64,000 bases of DNA from Paenibacillus oryzisoli (lineage in GTDB: Bacteria; Bacillota; Bacilli; Paenibacillales; NBRC-103111). Under the pieces are notes generated by a model that worked only from the letters and a program-made list of their open reading frames with translations, did not search any database and was not told the DNA's origin. The translations under genes were made by a program, and so were the position numbers. This document shows positions 32,075 through 40,566 of this stretch, in pieces; position 1 is the stretch's first letter; every line of letters begins with the position of its first letter. Location of the stretch: positions 126,321-190,320 of the forward strand of contig NZ_LYPB01000071.1 of the NCBI RefSeq assembly GCF_001653565.1, given 5' to 3'.

Positions 32075-32522
32075 GGCGAGCTTGGGGAAGCGATGCCATT
32101 AGTGATGAAAAACATCACTAACGGAATTGAATTGGTGCGAGCCGTGGGAAGAGCTGCCGTTTAGTGATGAAAAACATCATTAACGGGGTTGAATTGGTGC
32201 GAGCCGGCGGAAAGAGCTGCCATTAGTGATGAAAAACATCACTAACGGAGTTGAATTGGTGCGAGCCGTGGGAAGAGCTGCCGTTTAGTGATGAAAAACA
32301 TCACTAACGGAGTTGAATTGGTGCGAGCCCTCGGAATGGGCTGCCGTTTAGTGATGAAAAACATCACTAACGGAGTTGAATTGGTGCGAGCCCGCGGGAA
32401 GAGCTGCCGTTTAGTGATGAAAAACATCACTAACGGAGTTGAATTGGTGCGAGCCCGCGGAAAGAGCTGCAGTTAGTGATGAAAAACATCACTAACTGAG
32501 CTGAATTGGTGCGAGCCCGCGG
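32075..32522. repeat. Palindrome array 1: seven copies, 62-63 bp period
   Basis: Cores begin at 32099, 32161, 32223, 32285, 32348, 32411 and 32473. Each core has arms TTAGTGATG and CATCACTAA around AAAAA; only copy 2 has one change (CATCATTAA, still pairing by G-T). The spacers are near-identical and contain GTTGAATTGGTGCGAGCC. It sits between two convergent genes. Not a CRISPR: the spacers repeat and no cas genes are present. Confidence 0.92.
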
Positions 32523-32532
32523 AGTTTCTAGA

Positions 32533-33213
32533 TTATCCCAACATTTGTAGAAGGATGTCATCTGTTGCTCGATAGGATCTGATTCGTTCGGTCCCTTTGC
32601 CAGCGGGTTCAAGTAGCTTTTTCTCAAGCATGACCTTAAGCAGTTTGCGCGCCTTCTGTTCCTTAATGCACAGAATCTGGCAAACATCATGAGTTGTAAG
32701 GAGTTTCTCGCTGTGCAGCGCATAACGCAAAATTTCCTTTTCCATGTAGCTAATCGATTTGACTGGAACATCGTTCATACCCAGATAGCGTCCCATAAAC
32801 TGTTGTAAGATTTGTTGGCACATGCGGGGGCGATCTTTGATATCGTCGTAGGAGAAACGGAGGATTCTCCAACCATCGATGATGAGGTGATTCTGACGAA
32901 TGAGGTGATCCGAGAATTGGGAGCGGCTAATTTGCGAGGCGTGTGTGGTGAAACCGTCGATTTCGATGGCAAGTTTGAGTGTATGTTTGATAAAAGCAAA
33001 ATCAAGGAATCGAGTTCCATCTCGAAAGTCCTTCACCTCATATTCAGGATAAAGATTGTTGAAGTGCTGAAAGGCTGGCCACCAAACATGCAAAAGAAAT
33101 AGTTTCTCAGCATGACTGTGACCCTCTAACAGTCTGCGGAGTGAGTCACCTTTTCGAGTAGATGCGTGGTACGCGATATAGCTGTTATGTGCAACTTCAA
33201 ATTCAATTTTCAT
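32533..33213 (-). CDS. DUF559 nuclease-like protein with C-terminal winged helix
   Basis: A 226-residue protein. The middle (about residues 60-135) resembles the DUF559 / VSR-like PD-(D/E)XK fold: RFLDFAFIKHTLKLAIEIDG, then RQNHLIIDGWRILRFSYDDI. The C-terminal 75 residues look like a winged helix (KLLTTHDVCQILCIKEQKARKLLKVMLEKKLLEP). No substrate is known; such proteins may act on DNA. AAGGAGG precedes the ATG at 33213. A long hairpin with a U-rich flank lies just upstream in its leader. It ends 11 bp from palindrome array 1. Confidence 0.75.
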   Translation of the reverse strand: MKIEFEVAHNSYIAYHASTRKGDSLRRLLEGHSHAEKLFLLHVWWPAFQHFNNLYPEYEVKDFRDGTRFLDFAFIKHTLKLAIEIDGFTTHASQISRSQFSDHLIRQNHLIIDGWRILRFSYDDIKDRPRMCQQILQQFMGRYLGMNDVPVKSISYMEKEILRYALHSEKLLTTHDVCQILCIKEQKARKLLKVMLEKKLLEPAGKGTERIRSYRATDDILLQMLG

Positions 33214-33227
33214 GTGGATGCCTCCTT

Positions 33228-33282
33228 AAAATAAACAAAGCCGCTTCTCTCTATCAGCCTTGGCTGAAAGTAGAAAAGCGGC
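33228..33282 (-). promoter_or_regulatory. Leader hairpin, possible attenuator, before the DUF559 gene
   Basis: On the minus strand GCCGCTT (33276-33282) pairs with AAGCGGC (33240-33246), with an inner TCAGCC/GGCTGA stem, followed by a T-rich stretch and, directly after it, the AAGGAGG site of the DUF559 gene. That is terminator geometry inside a leader. It could instead end a transcript coming from further upstream. Confidence 0.55.
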
Positions 33283-33344
33283 GTATGCTTTACGACCAAC
33301 TATTTCTATATTGTAGCACACACTCAATGTATATCACCATCGTA

Positions 33345-33373
33345 TTGACAAATTTGTACTACCGTTATATAAT
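33345..33373 (+). promoter_or_regulatory. Perfect consensus sigma-A promoter
   Basis: TTGACA (33345-33350), 17-bp spacer, TATAAT (33368-33373). No recognised gene follows on the plus strand until 34306. Confidence 0.85.
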
Positions 33374-33379
33374 ACTGGA

Positions 33380-33718
33380 GTTGATTGAAATGAAAACATA
33401 TAAACACTTCATATTTAGCCTCATTTACCCCACACGAACGATTAGCGAGAAGAAAGTAACCCCCTCTCCTTGTTTGTTTTTCTCCCAATGCGCAATCCAT
33501 CAGCTCATTTATGGTAAACCCGAGGCAACGTAAGTGTTTCGGCAGTAAGTGTTTGTAACGCAATTCGCACTGGCGCGGTCATTGGAGCCGCAAGGATGGA
33601 AGAGAGGTAGGGCTTTCATTGTTTTGATATTCCAACACATGAATTACGCAATTTCATAGAGATCAATTGAAGTAAGATAAATCGTTTTCGTGCTGATTAG
33701 GTGCGGGAACGATTTTTT
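33380..33718 (+). ncRNA. Putative non-coding RNA of about 340 nt
   Basis: Bounded by the consensus promoter above and an intrinsic terminator at 33681-33718. A 48-codon frame begins with ATG at 33390 (MKTYKHFIFSL...), but the only Shine-Dalgarno-like GGAG (33377-33380) falls at or before the expected start site near 33380, so translation looks poor and a functional RNA is more likely. The sequence does not match tmRNA, RNase P, 4.5S or a riboswitch that I know. Confidence 0.45.
33681..33718 (+). terminator. Intrinsic terminator of the putative RNA
   Basis: ATCGTTTTCGTGC pairs with GTGCGGGAACGAT over 13 positions including G-U pairs, followed by TTTTTT. Confidence 0.8.
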
Positions 33719-33784
33719 ATGTTGTTCTTTGCTGGTGAATCCTGTTCTCTTCCTTTACAATTAAAGCAAACTAACCAACGGTCT

Positions 33785-34105
33785 GATATGAGGTATGTAG
33801 GGTGTGCGAGGTATGCACGGTAAGTAGGAATTGCCAAGTGAGCTGAGTTTGCAAGATGGTGCGAGGTAAGCAGGAATTGCGTAGTGAGAAGAGTCTCGAG
33901 GTATGCACAGTAAGCAGGAATTGCCAAGTAAGCAGAGTTTGCATGATGTGAGAGTTAAACAGGAAATGCGGAGTGAGCAGAGTTGCAAGGTATGCAAGGT
34001 ATGCAAGGTAAGCAAGAATTGCCAAGTGAGCTGAGTTTGCAAGATGGTGCGAGGTATGCATGGAAAGCAGGGTTTGCAGAGTATACAAGGATTGCAAAGT
34101 TGCAT
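33785..34105. repeat. Degenerate tandem repeats with AAGCAGGAATTGCC-type units
   Basis: Variants of GGTATGCA, GTAAGCAGGAATTGCC and AGTGAGCTGAGTTTGCA recur at irregular spacing; the stretch AATTGCCAAGTGAGCTGAG occurs near 33828 and again near 34017, each followed by TTTGCAAGATGGTGCGAGG. Long minus-strand frames across it are low-complexity artefacts. No gene is supported. Confidence 0.75.
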
Positions 34106-34107
34106 GG

Positions 34108-34205
34108 TTCTCAAGTTTTAAAGGTTCTCAAGTTTTAAAGGTTCTCAAGTTTTAAAGGTTCTCAATGTTTAAAGGTTATCAAGTTTTAAAGTTTCTTAAG
34201 TTTTA
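34108..34205. repeat. 17-bp tandem repeat GGTTCTCAAGTTTTAAA, about six copies
   Basis: Copies are head to tail from about 34108, the first three nearly identical and the last ones diverged (GGTTATCAAGTTTTAAA, then GTTTCTTAAGTTTTAAA). AT-rich; it ends about 100 bp before the OsmC-family gene. Function unknown. Confidence 0.85.
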
Positions 34206-34305
34206 AAAATTTCCAGAAGTTCTACCGAATCTTCCAAGCGAATTGTTAGCTTGTCTTAATGAAAGGTATAGAACGTCTCACTCTACATAGAAAGAGGGTC
34301 CCCCC

Positions 34306-34749
34306 TTGCCAGAACACATATTTGAACTGAAGGCCACATGGACAGGCGGTCTGGATGGGATAGGCCAACTCCAAGCAGATGGGTTACGGACATCGATTTC
34401 CGTCCCAAGTCAATTTGATGGTCCCGGTGTGGGAACGAACCCGGAAGAATTACTGCTTGGTGCCGCGGCAACCTGTTACATTATCACACTAGGAACGTTG
34501 CTAGCAAGAGAAGGCATTGTATCCCTTGAACTCGATTCCCACATTTATGTCCAGAACCGTCCAACGATGAAAGTAAATGCGATTGTTCATCAGCCTCGTA
34601 TTTGTGTAACACCACATAGGAGCGAAGCTCAACTGGATAAAATAAGAGTAGCCGCATTCCGTGCGGAACAAACTTGCATGATTAGTAAAGCACTACGAGG
34701 GAATGTACATATAAGCGTCGAGCCCGAGATACAAATCTTGGGTACATAA
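34306..34749 (+). CDS. OsmC family peroxiredoxin (SACOL1771-like)
   Basis: A 147-residue OsmC/Ohr-fold protein. The two conserved cysteines are C57 in GAAATCYIITL and C124 in AEQTCMISKAL; together they reduce organic hydroperoxides in this family. PEELLLGAAATC is the family signature. The start is a TTG at 34306 preceded by AGAGGG, weak but the only one that keeps the usual N-terminus. Single gene. Confidence 0.88.
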   Translation: MPEHIFELKATWTGGLDGIGQLQADGLRTSISVPSQFDGPGVGTNPEELLLGAAATCYIITLGTLLAREGIVSLELDSHIYVQNRPTMKVNAIVHQPRICVTPHRSEAQLDKIRVAAFRAEQTCMISKALRGNVHISVEPEIQILGT

Positions 34750-34817
34750 ACACTCCTACTCAAGGTGAGGGGTAAAGTCCATCGTCCGATTCGATTTTGA
34801 AGGAGCGCAGTACAGCG

Positions 34818-36632
34818 ATGAATCTGAATAAGAAGGTATTTATCGGTTTTTTGCTTTTCATCATCATCCCCTTATTCGTCCTAGGGTCAGCGGTGTACAC
34901 GGTCTCTCAGCAGCTGATTGAGAAGAAATATGGAGATCTAACAGAAGTCACGCTGCAAGCGATTTCCCGTAATATTTACTACATGTTCAAGGAAGCGAAC
35001 TATTTCTCCGATTTCTGGATGGTCAAAGACAGCATTCAAGGCATCTATCGTACGATTGACGCGGCGAAGCCGAACGAGGATCCCCTTTCCTCGTATGATC
35101 TGAACACATTCGATACGCTGCTTCGCGGCTCGATTCTTACCTATTCGCCTATTCAATCTGTCGTTATTTACAACAATAGCGGTAAATCTTTTAGCGCCGG
35201 GCGAACGAGCGGAAGTTCGATTCCGTGGCCAACGATTGGGCAAAGCATGGCCTTCCAACACATTCAGGAACTCAATGGCAGTCCACTCTGGATTGGACCC
35301 TCTGAGTTCAAGGAGTTCGGGTCAGGCCGCGGCGAATTCTATCAAGCGCGCATTGTGAAAGATTTTTGGACGATGGATAATCTAGGCTATATGCTGTTGA
35401 AATTTAAATTTAATGAGCTGGACCTCATATTCAAGTCTTTCAATACGAGCGAGCAAAACTCCAAAAGGTATCTATTGATCAACAAAACCGGACTTATTTT
35501 CTACGATAATAAACAAAGCTTAGAAGGGGCTAATGTCCTGCAACTGACGCAAGGGAAATTGGATCTGGGATACAACAATTACAGTTTCAAGGCAGATTTC
35601 CAAAATGAAAAAAGCCTCATATCTCTCTATCATTTGAATATCAATGGGATGGGCGTTCAGGACTGGAGCGTCGTGTCGATCACGTCATGGAAGTATGTCG
35701 CCGGTGAAATCGAGACGATTATGAAGCTGGTTGCAGGCATAACGTTTATATGTTTATTCTTTGCCCTGGTGTATAACCTCGTCTTCGTCAGACGTATTAT
35801 TCAATTGATTCTCCGCATGCTGTCCTCGATGAAAAAGGTGGAGCGTGGAGATCTGTCTACCCGCATGGAAGTGAGTGGCAAGGATGAAACCACAGCATTA
35901 GCAAGAGGTTTTAACTCTTTGGTTGTCAGGGTCGAGGATCTGCTCGAGGAAGTGAAGCGTCAGCAGGACCGCAAGAACAAAGCCGAGCTTATGCTGCTGC
36001 AAGCGCAGATTAAGCCTCATTTTCTTTTTAATACACTCGAGTCTATCAATGTACTAGCCATTCAAAACCAAGGGAAGAAAGTGAGTCAGATGGTGATCCG
36101 TCTGGGGAATTTGTTGAGAATCGGGATGGAAAACCGCGAAGAGATCACGTTGAAGCAGGAGCTGGAGCATCTGCGCAGCTATTTGGAAATTCAGGAGTTC
36201 CGCTTCGAGGATCAATTCCAATACACCATTGAAGCGCCGCCAGAGCTGCACAATGACCAAATTCTAAAGTTAACGCTGCAACCACTCGTCGAGAATAGCT
36301 TACAGCATGGTTTTGAACCGATTGATTACATGGGGTTGATTTCGGTGAAGGTTGTGGATGAAGGGGATCGCATCGGGCTATATGTGACGGATAACGGTGT
36401 TGGTATTAGTAACGACAAGTTAGCGAAATTCCACTATAAAACCGAGCTGGAGACGCCATTTCATGAAATTCTGGAATCAAATGAAGAGCGAAGAGGACTT
36501 GGTGTAAGTAATGTGGCGGATCGCGTTCGAATTCAATATGGCGAGCACTATGGGATGTTTATTTGTTCCCAAGAGGGTCATGGTACGACGATGAAGGTGA
36601 TTATTCCGAAAGGGAAGAGGGATGAAAGGTGA
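34818..36632 (+). CDS. YesM-type sensor histidine kinase
   Basis: A 604-residue membrane kinase. TM1 at about residues 7-29, an extracellular Cache-like sensor about 30-290, TM2 about 300-325, HAMP about 326-380, then the His_kinase domain with the phosphorylated histidine in QIKPHFLFNTLESINVLA and an HATPase with LVENSLQHGF and DNGVGI. It overlaps the response-regulator gene by four bases (GTGA). AAGGAG lies 12 nt before the ATG. Usually such pairs control the adjacent carbohydrate transporter, here the operon at 38322-43036. Confidence 0.93.
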   Translation: MNLNKKVFIGFLLFIIIPLFVLGSAVYTVSQQLIEKKYGDLTEVTLQAISRNIYYMFKEANYFSDFWMVKDSIQGIYRTIDAAKPNEDPLSSYDLNTFDTLLRGSILTYSPIQSVVIYNNSGKSFSAGRTSGSSIPWPTIGQSMAFQHIQELNGSPLWIGPSEFKEFGSGRGEFYQARIVKDFWTMDNLGYMLLKFKFNELDLIFKSFNTSEQNSKRYLLINKTGLIFYDNKQSLEGANVLQLTQGKLDLGYNNYSFKADFQNEKSLISLYHLNINGMGVQDWSVVSITSWKYVAGEIETIMKLVAGITFICLFFALVYNLVFVRRIIQLILRMLSSMKKVERGDLSTRMEVSGKDETTALARGFNSLVVRVEDLLEEVKRQQDRKNKAELMLLQAQIKPHFLFNTLESINVLAIQNQGKKVSQMVIRLGNLLRIGMENREEITLKQELEHLRSYLEIQEFRFEDQFQYTIEAPPELHNDQILKLTLQPLVENSLQHGFEPIDYMGLISVKVVDEGDRIGLYVTDNGVGISNDKLAKFHYKTELETPFHEILESNEERRGLGVSNVADRVRIQYGEHYGMFICSQEGHGTTMKVIIPKGKRDER

Positions 36633-38227
36633 GGTTAAAAGCGATATTGGCAGATGATGAGCCTAATATTTTACGGAATTTACAGGCGGTCATTCCTTGG
36701 GAAGAGCTCGAGATTGATATTGTAGGCACTGCCAAGAATGGGCTTGAAGCCTTGGAACTGTGTATTGCGCATATTCCCGATATCGTGATGAGTGATATTC
36801 GGATGCCGCAAATGGACGGGATTACGTTCATCCATAAACTCCGAGAAATCAATGAGAACTGCACGGTGCTGATGGTGACGGGATATCAGGATTTCGACTA
36901 TGTGCGTTCGCTCCTGCGCGTTGGGGTTAGTGATTATATATTAAAGCCGATTAATTATGAAGAGCTTGAGAGTTCGATTCGTAAGTTCGCTGATGACATT
37001 CGTGCGAAGAAACAGAGCCAGCAGGATGAACTCCTGAAGTGGGGAAAGATTACAAGTTTGGCTTACGAGAAGATCTTGCAAGATATTATGATGGACTATA
37101 TGGATATTACAGCCAGTACACAGCTTCCGATTGATCAAGGGGATTTGGAGACGCTGCGCTATGTGTTCGCGATTATTGATGTGGATAATTATTCACAGAA
37201 ATCAATGTTATGGACCGAGCAAGAACGTAAGCTGTGGAATTTCGCTGTGCGGAATGTTCTACAGGATTCCTTGGCGGATGAGATATCCAACCACACCGTG
37301 CTCCAGATGCGGGAAGGGGAATGGTCACTGCTCATGGCGTGGGAGGGGGCAGACCCTGATTCCATAGGCACACAACTATGTGAGCTGGCCGCTAAACTGC
37401 AAGGCAATGTCAGCCAATCCGTGAAGCTTGGTATTAGCGTGGGCTATTATCCAGGGCCTGTAGGGCTGCAACAGTTAGCGGATACGTATCGAAAGCTGCA
37501 GAGATTCATGCAGTTGAATCTAGATAAGCAGCAGTCCGTGCTGCCTTATAAAGAGGCCAAAGAATCTTTGGACGCGAATAGTTCGCTTTGGTTTTTGGTA
37601 GAGGAAATAGTTACAGGGATGAAGCAGTTGAATCGTCCGAAGACGGAGGATGCACTGAATCGCCTTAAAGTATTGCTGGAGAGTCTATCAGAGGGCTCAT
37701 TCGCGCGCGCTTATCAGATGCTGCACTATTTGATCCTGCATGTGCTGCGCGAGCTGCGTGAGATGAATGCGCTGGATAGCCAGGAAGAAGAACAGATTTG
37801 GCGTGAGCTGGATAAAAGCGAGAGTATCCCGCATTTGTTGCAGGTTATGGTACAACTTGTATCGAACGGGCTCGAAGGTACGAACAAGAAGAAAAATAGC
37901 GAGCTGCTCATGGCTTCCGCCAAAGAATATATCCGAGCGCACTATTCAACGGATTTCGGCATTGAGGATATTGCTAGTTCCTTAGGGATTAGCTCCAGTT
38001 ATTTTAGCTTGTTATTCAAACAACACTTCGGGGAAACCTTTGTCGAGCATGTCACGAAACATCGGATGGAGCAGGCAAAGTCTTTGTTGCTTCATAGTGA
38101 CAAAAGTATAACGGATATTGGGAAATGCGTAGGCTATATCGAACGGCGCTATTTTACCAAGGTATTTCAGAAGTTTACAGGTGAAATTCCTTCCGAGTAT
38201 CGGGATAAACGCAAGGAAGGGAACTAG
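36629..38227 (+). CDS. YesN-type response regulator with AraC DNA-binding domain
   Basis: A 532-residue regulator. The receiver domain (1-125) has the phosphoacceptor D56 in DIVMSDIRMPQMDG and the conserved K in YILKPINYEELE; a long helical linker follows; the C-terminal AraC domain (about 425-525) has two helix-turn-helix units (IEDIASSLGISSSYFSLLFKQ and ITDIGKCVGYIERRYFTKVFQKFTG). Start GTG at 36629, overlapping the kinase stop. Likely activates the ABC transporter operon that begins 95 bp downstream. Confidence 0.93.
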   Translation: MRLKAILADDEPNILRNLQAVIPWEELEIDIVGTAKNGLEALELCIAHIPDIVMSDIRMPQMDGITFIHKLREINENCTVLMVTGYQDFDYVRSLLRVGVSDYILKPINYEELESSIRKFADDIRAKKQSQQDELLKWGKITSLAYEKILQDIMMDYMDITASTQLPIDQGDLETLRYVFAIIDVDNYSQKSMLWTEQERKLWNFAVRNVLQDSLADEISNHTVLQMREGEWSLLMAWEGADPDSIGTQLCELAAKLQGNVSQSVKLGISVGYYPGPVGLQQLADTYRKLQRFMQLNLDKQQSVLPYKEAKESLDANSSLWFLVEEIVTGMKQLNRPKTEDALNRLKVLLESLSEGSFARAYQMLHYLILHVLRELREMNALDSQEEEQIWRELDKSESIPHLLQVMVQLVSNGLEGTNKKKNSELLMASAKEYIRAHYSTDFGIEDIASSLGISSSYFSLLFKQHFGETFVEHVTKHRMEQAKSLLLHSDKSITDIGKCVGYIERRYFTKVFQKFTGEIPSEYRDKRKEGN

Positions 38228-38321
38228 AGGAATTTGCCCCTAGATTAGGAATTTATCTGTCTTTAGCATGCATACGGGTTCAATTATACTTAAATGGTAG
38301 GCTCAAAGGAGAACCAAACGG

Positions 38322-39668
38322 ATGAGAAAACGAACACTGATTGTGAGCACAGGTGCCGTGGCTCTCACGTTCATGCTGTCGGCTTGCAGTATATTTTCCG
38401 ATAAATCGGACCCAGGACGTGATACGTCTAGCGGGAAAGGTGATCAACATGCTCCCATTCTACTCACGATTCGGCATACACAGGTAAAGGATACGCAGAA
38501 GAAACGACTCGTCATGCTGCAGGAAGTAGTCAAAGCGACCGAAGCCAAGGTGCCTGGATTGACGATTACCTTAGATGGTGTGGAGGATAAAGTGAATCGC
38601 TTCGAGAAGCTGCGAGCAGAAATGGCTGCCGGGAATCCACCAGAGGTATTCGACTTGTTCGGAGGCACGGATACGAAGGATTATGTGAAGGCGAATCGAC
38701 TGCTGGACCTTACCCCTATCCTACAAGAGCTTGGGTTAACAGATAAGTTCTATAGCTTCGAAGAGTTTACGGTGAATGGCAAAATCTATGGGATCCCGAT
38801 GGCCGGCTACGTGGAGGGCCTGTACTATAACAAAAAGATTTTGACCCAGCAGGGGATCAGGCTGCCCGAAACTTGGGACGAGCTTGTAGCCGCAGCTGCG
38901 AAGCTGAAGGCTGCCAAAATCACCCCTTTTGCCATGGCCGCGAAAGACTCCTGGGTTATTAATATGATGATTAATACGATGTGGGTGCGCACGTCCGGCG
39001 CGGATTCGATCGAGGGCTTTCTGAAGGGGAGTCAGCATTGGACGGACCCAGAGGTATTGAAAGCTTTTGAACAGTATCGATCGCTCATTCAGAAAGACTA
39101 TTTCCAAGAAGGCAGCCTAGCGCTTGCCTATGCCGAACAACAGAATACATTCAGCAGTGGAAACGCCGCTTTCATGTTTGATGGCAGTTGGGCGAATACG
39201 CCGCTTCTCGATCCTGAGAAATCCGTCATTGCCCAAGACGTCGGATTTATGAACTTTCCTTCCATGGGCGGGCCAGGCGATGGGTATATCAATGGGGGCT
39301 GGTCTAATGCGTATGGTTTCTCCAAAAAGGTAACCCCTGAACAATTGCTGGCGATTAAAGAATTCATTAAGCAAATGTATACGGAATCGATGCAGAAGCG
39401 GCAGCTCGTTGAAGAAGGGATGCCACCGGCAATGAAACTGCAGGATACGAGTCAAGTAAACCCCTTGATTACGGAGATCTTGCATGTGTTTGCGAATAGT
39501 AAAGGAACTTTCCCGGCCTTCGATTCCCGCATTCAAACCAAGGTGCGCGAGAAGCTGGAGCGTGGGATGCAGGAGCTGCTTGGTGGAAGAACAGATCCCG
39601 CCTCGCTGATGAACGAATTACAGAAGCAGCAAGAGGCTTCGAATAAAGAAGAAACCCATGCCAAATAG
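38322..39668 (+). CDS. ABC transporter sugar-binding lipoprotein
   Basis: A 448-residue extracellular solute-binding protein, family 1. The signal peptide ends in the lipobox LSAC with C22 lipidated. VEGLYYNKKIL and PETWDELVAAAAKLK are typical carbohydrate-binding signatures. First gene of the operon and downstream of a YesMN pair. AAGGAG precedes the ATG. A promoter TTTAGC/TATACT with a 17-bp gap lies at about 38255-38283, moderate match. Confidence 0.93.
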   Translation: MRKRTLIVSTGAVALTFMLSACSIFSDKSDPGRDTSSGKGDQHAPILLTIRHTQVKDTQKKRLVMLQEVVKATEAKVPGLTITLDGVEDKVNRFEKLRAEMAAGNPPEVFDLFGGTDTKDYVKANRLLDLTPILQELGLTDKFYSFEEFTVNGKIYGIPMAGYVEGLYYNKKILTQQGIRLPETWDELVAAAAKLKAAKITPFAMAAKDSWVINMMINTMWVRTSGADSIEGFLKGSQHWTDPEVLKAFEQYRSLIQKDYFQEGSLALAYAEQQNTFSSGNAAFMFDGSWANTPLLDPEKSVIAQDVGFMNFPSMGGPGDGYINGGWSNAYGFSKKVTPEQLLAIKEFIKQMYTESMQKRQLVEEGMPPAMKLQDTSQVNPLITEILHVFANSKGTFPAFDSRIQTKVREKLERGMQELLGGRTDPASLMNELQKQQEASNKEETHAK

Positions 39669-39681
39669 TGTAGGATGACAT

Positions 39682-40566
39682 ATGAACCGAATGGGAAGAC
39701 ATGCATGGGCCTATACGCTGTTTACTTTGCCGACGATGCTCATATTTGCGATATTCTTCATCTATCCCATGCTGATGTCGCTGCGGTACGGTTTTACTGC
39801 GTGGAATGGCATCTCCCCAGCAACATATAATGGGCTGGACAATTTCGTTGCAGCATTGCAAGATCCTTATTTCTGGATTGCTGTGCGAAATAATATGTCC
39901 TTTATTGGCTTTGCCATGGGGATTCAAATTCCCATAATCTTGGGTATCGCGCTCCTAGTGAGTAAACTAAAGCATTGGATTGCGATGTACAAAACGTTGA
40001 TTTTCCTTCCAACCATTCTATCGACTGCGGTCGTTGGCGTACTATGGGAATTTATTTATCATCCACAAGCGGGGCTGCTGAACCAAGTCTTAGAAGCTGT
40101 CGGTTTAACCAGTTGGCAGCATGCTTGGTTGGCAGATGGAGCGACAGCAATGCTCGCCATTTTGATCACCAATGCTTGGCAATGGATGGGGTTCTATGTG
40201 GTGCTCGTGGTATCGGCAATCTATGCCATTCCGAAACATCTCGTGGAAGCTGCTCAAATGGATGGTGCAGGGGGCATCCGCCAAGCATGGTCGATCATTC
40301 TGCCGCTGTTAAGACCAGTGATTGTTGTTATGATGCTCTTATCCATTACAGGCGGCATGAAAGCCATGGACATTGTGATTGTCATGACGGGCGGTAATCC
40401 CTATGGGAGCACGGAAGTTATGGCTTCGTATATGATCAAGAAAGCCTATCGGATCGGTGAGTATGGCTACGCGAACAGTATTGCGGTGCTGATCCTCCTT
40501 TTTACAGCGATCTTGACGTCCATCTTCGGCTGGTTCACTAGCAAACAGGAGGAGGTGCGCTTATGA
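39682..40566 (+). CDS. ABC sugar permease (MalF-like)
   Basis: A 294-residue inner-membrane permease with six predicted helices. The EAA loop, which contacts the ATPase, is VEAAQMDGAGGIRQAWSIILPLLRP. CUT1-type carbohydrate importer subunit, 13 bp after the binding protein and overlapping the next permease by four bases (ATGA). Confidence 0.94.
   Translation: MNRMGRHAWAYTLFTLPTMLIFAIFFIYPMLMSLRYGFTAWNGISPATYNGLDNFVAALQDPYFWIAVRNNMSFIGFAMGIQIPIILGIALLVSKLKHWIAMYKTLIFLPTILSTAVVGVLWEFIYHPQAGLLNQVLEAVGLTSWQHAWLADGATAMLAILITNAWQWMGFYVVLVVSAIYAIPKHLVEAAQMDGAGGIRQAWSIILPLLRPVIVVMMLLSITGGMKAMDIVIVMTGGNPYGSTEVMASYMIKKAYRIGEYGYANSIAVLILLFTAILTSIFGWFTSKQEEVRL

Noticed and set aside
32242..32476. Overlapping 62-codon frames on both strands with repeated MKNITNGVELVRA-type text
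   Set aside because: Produced by the palindrome array whose period is near a multiple of three; no ribosome binding site and symmetrical on both strands.
32075..32522. Possible CRISPR array
   Set aside because: Spacers are near-identical to each other, repeats are only 23 bp perfect palindromes and there are no cas genes. The same holds for 57925-58660.
33390..33533. 48-codon frame after the consensus promoter as a firm gene
   Set aside because: The GGAG motif is at the predicted transcription start, so it would hardly be in the RNA.
33697..34114. Minus-strand frames of 76-117 codons rich in Leu/His/Thr
   Set aside because: Low-complexity translations of degenerate tandem repeats in several overlapping frames; no start signals.
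39975..40397. 140-codon plus-strand frame inside the first permease gene
   Set aside because: Overlaps the clearly recognisable permease in another frame; no start signals.
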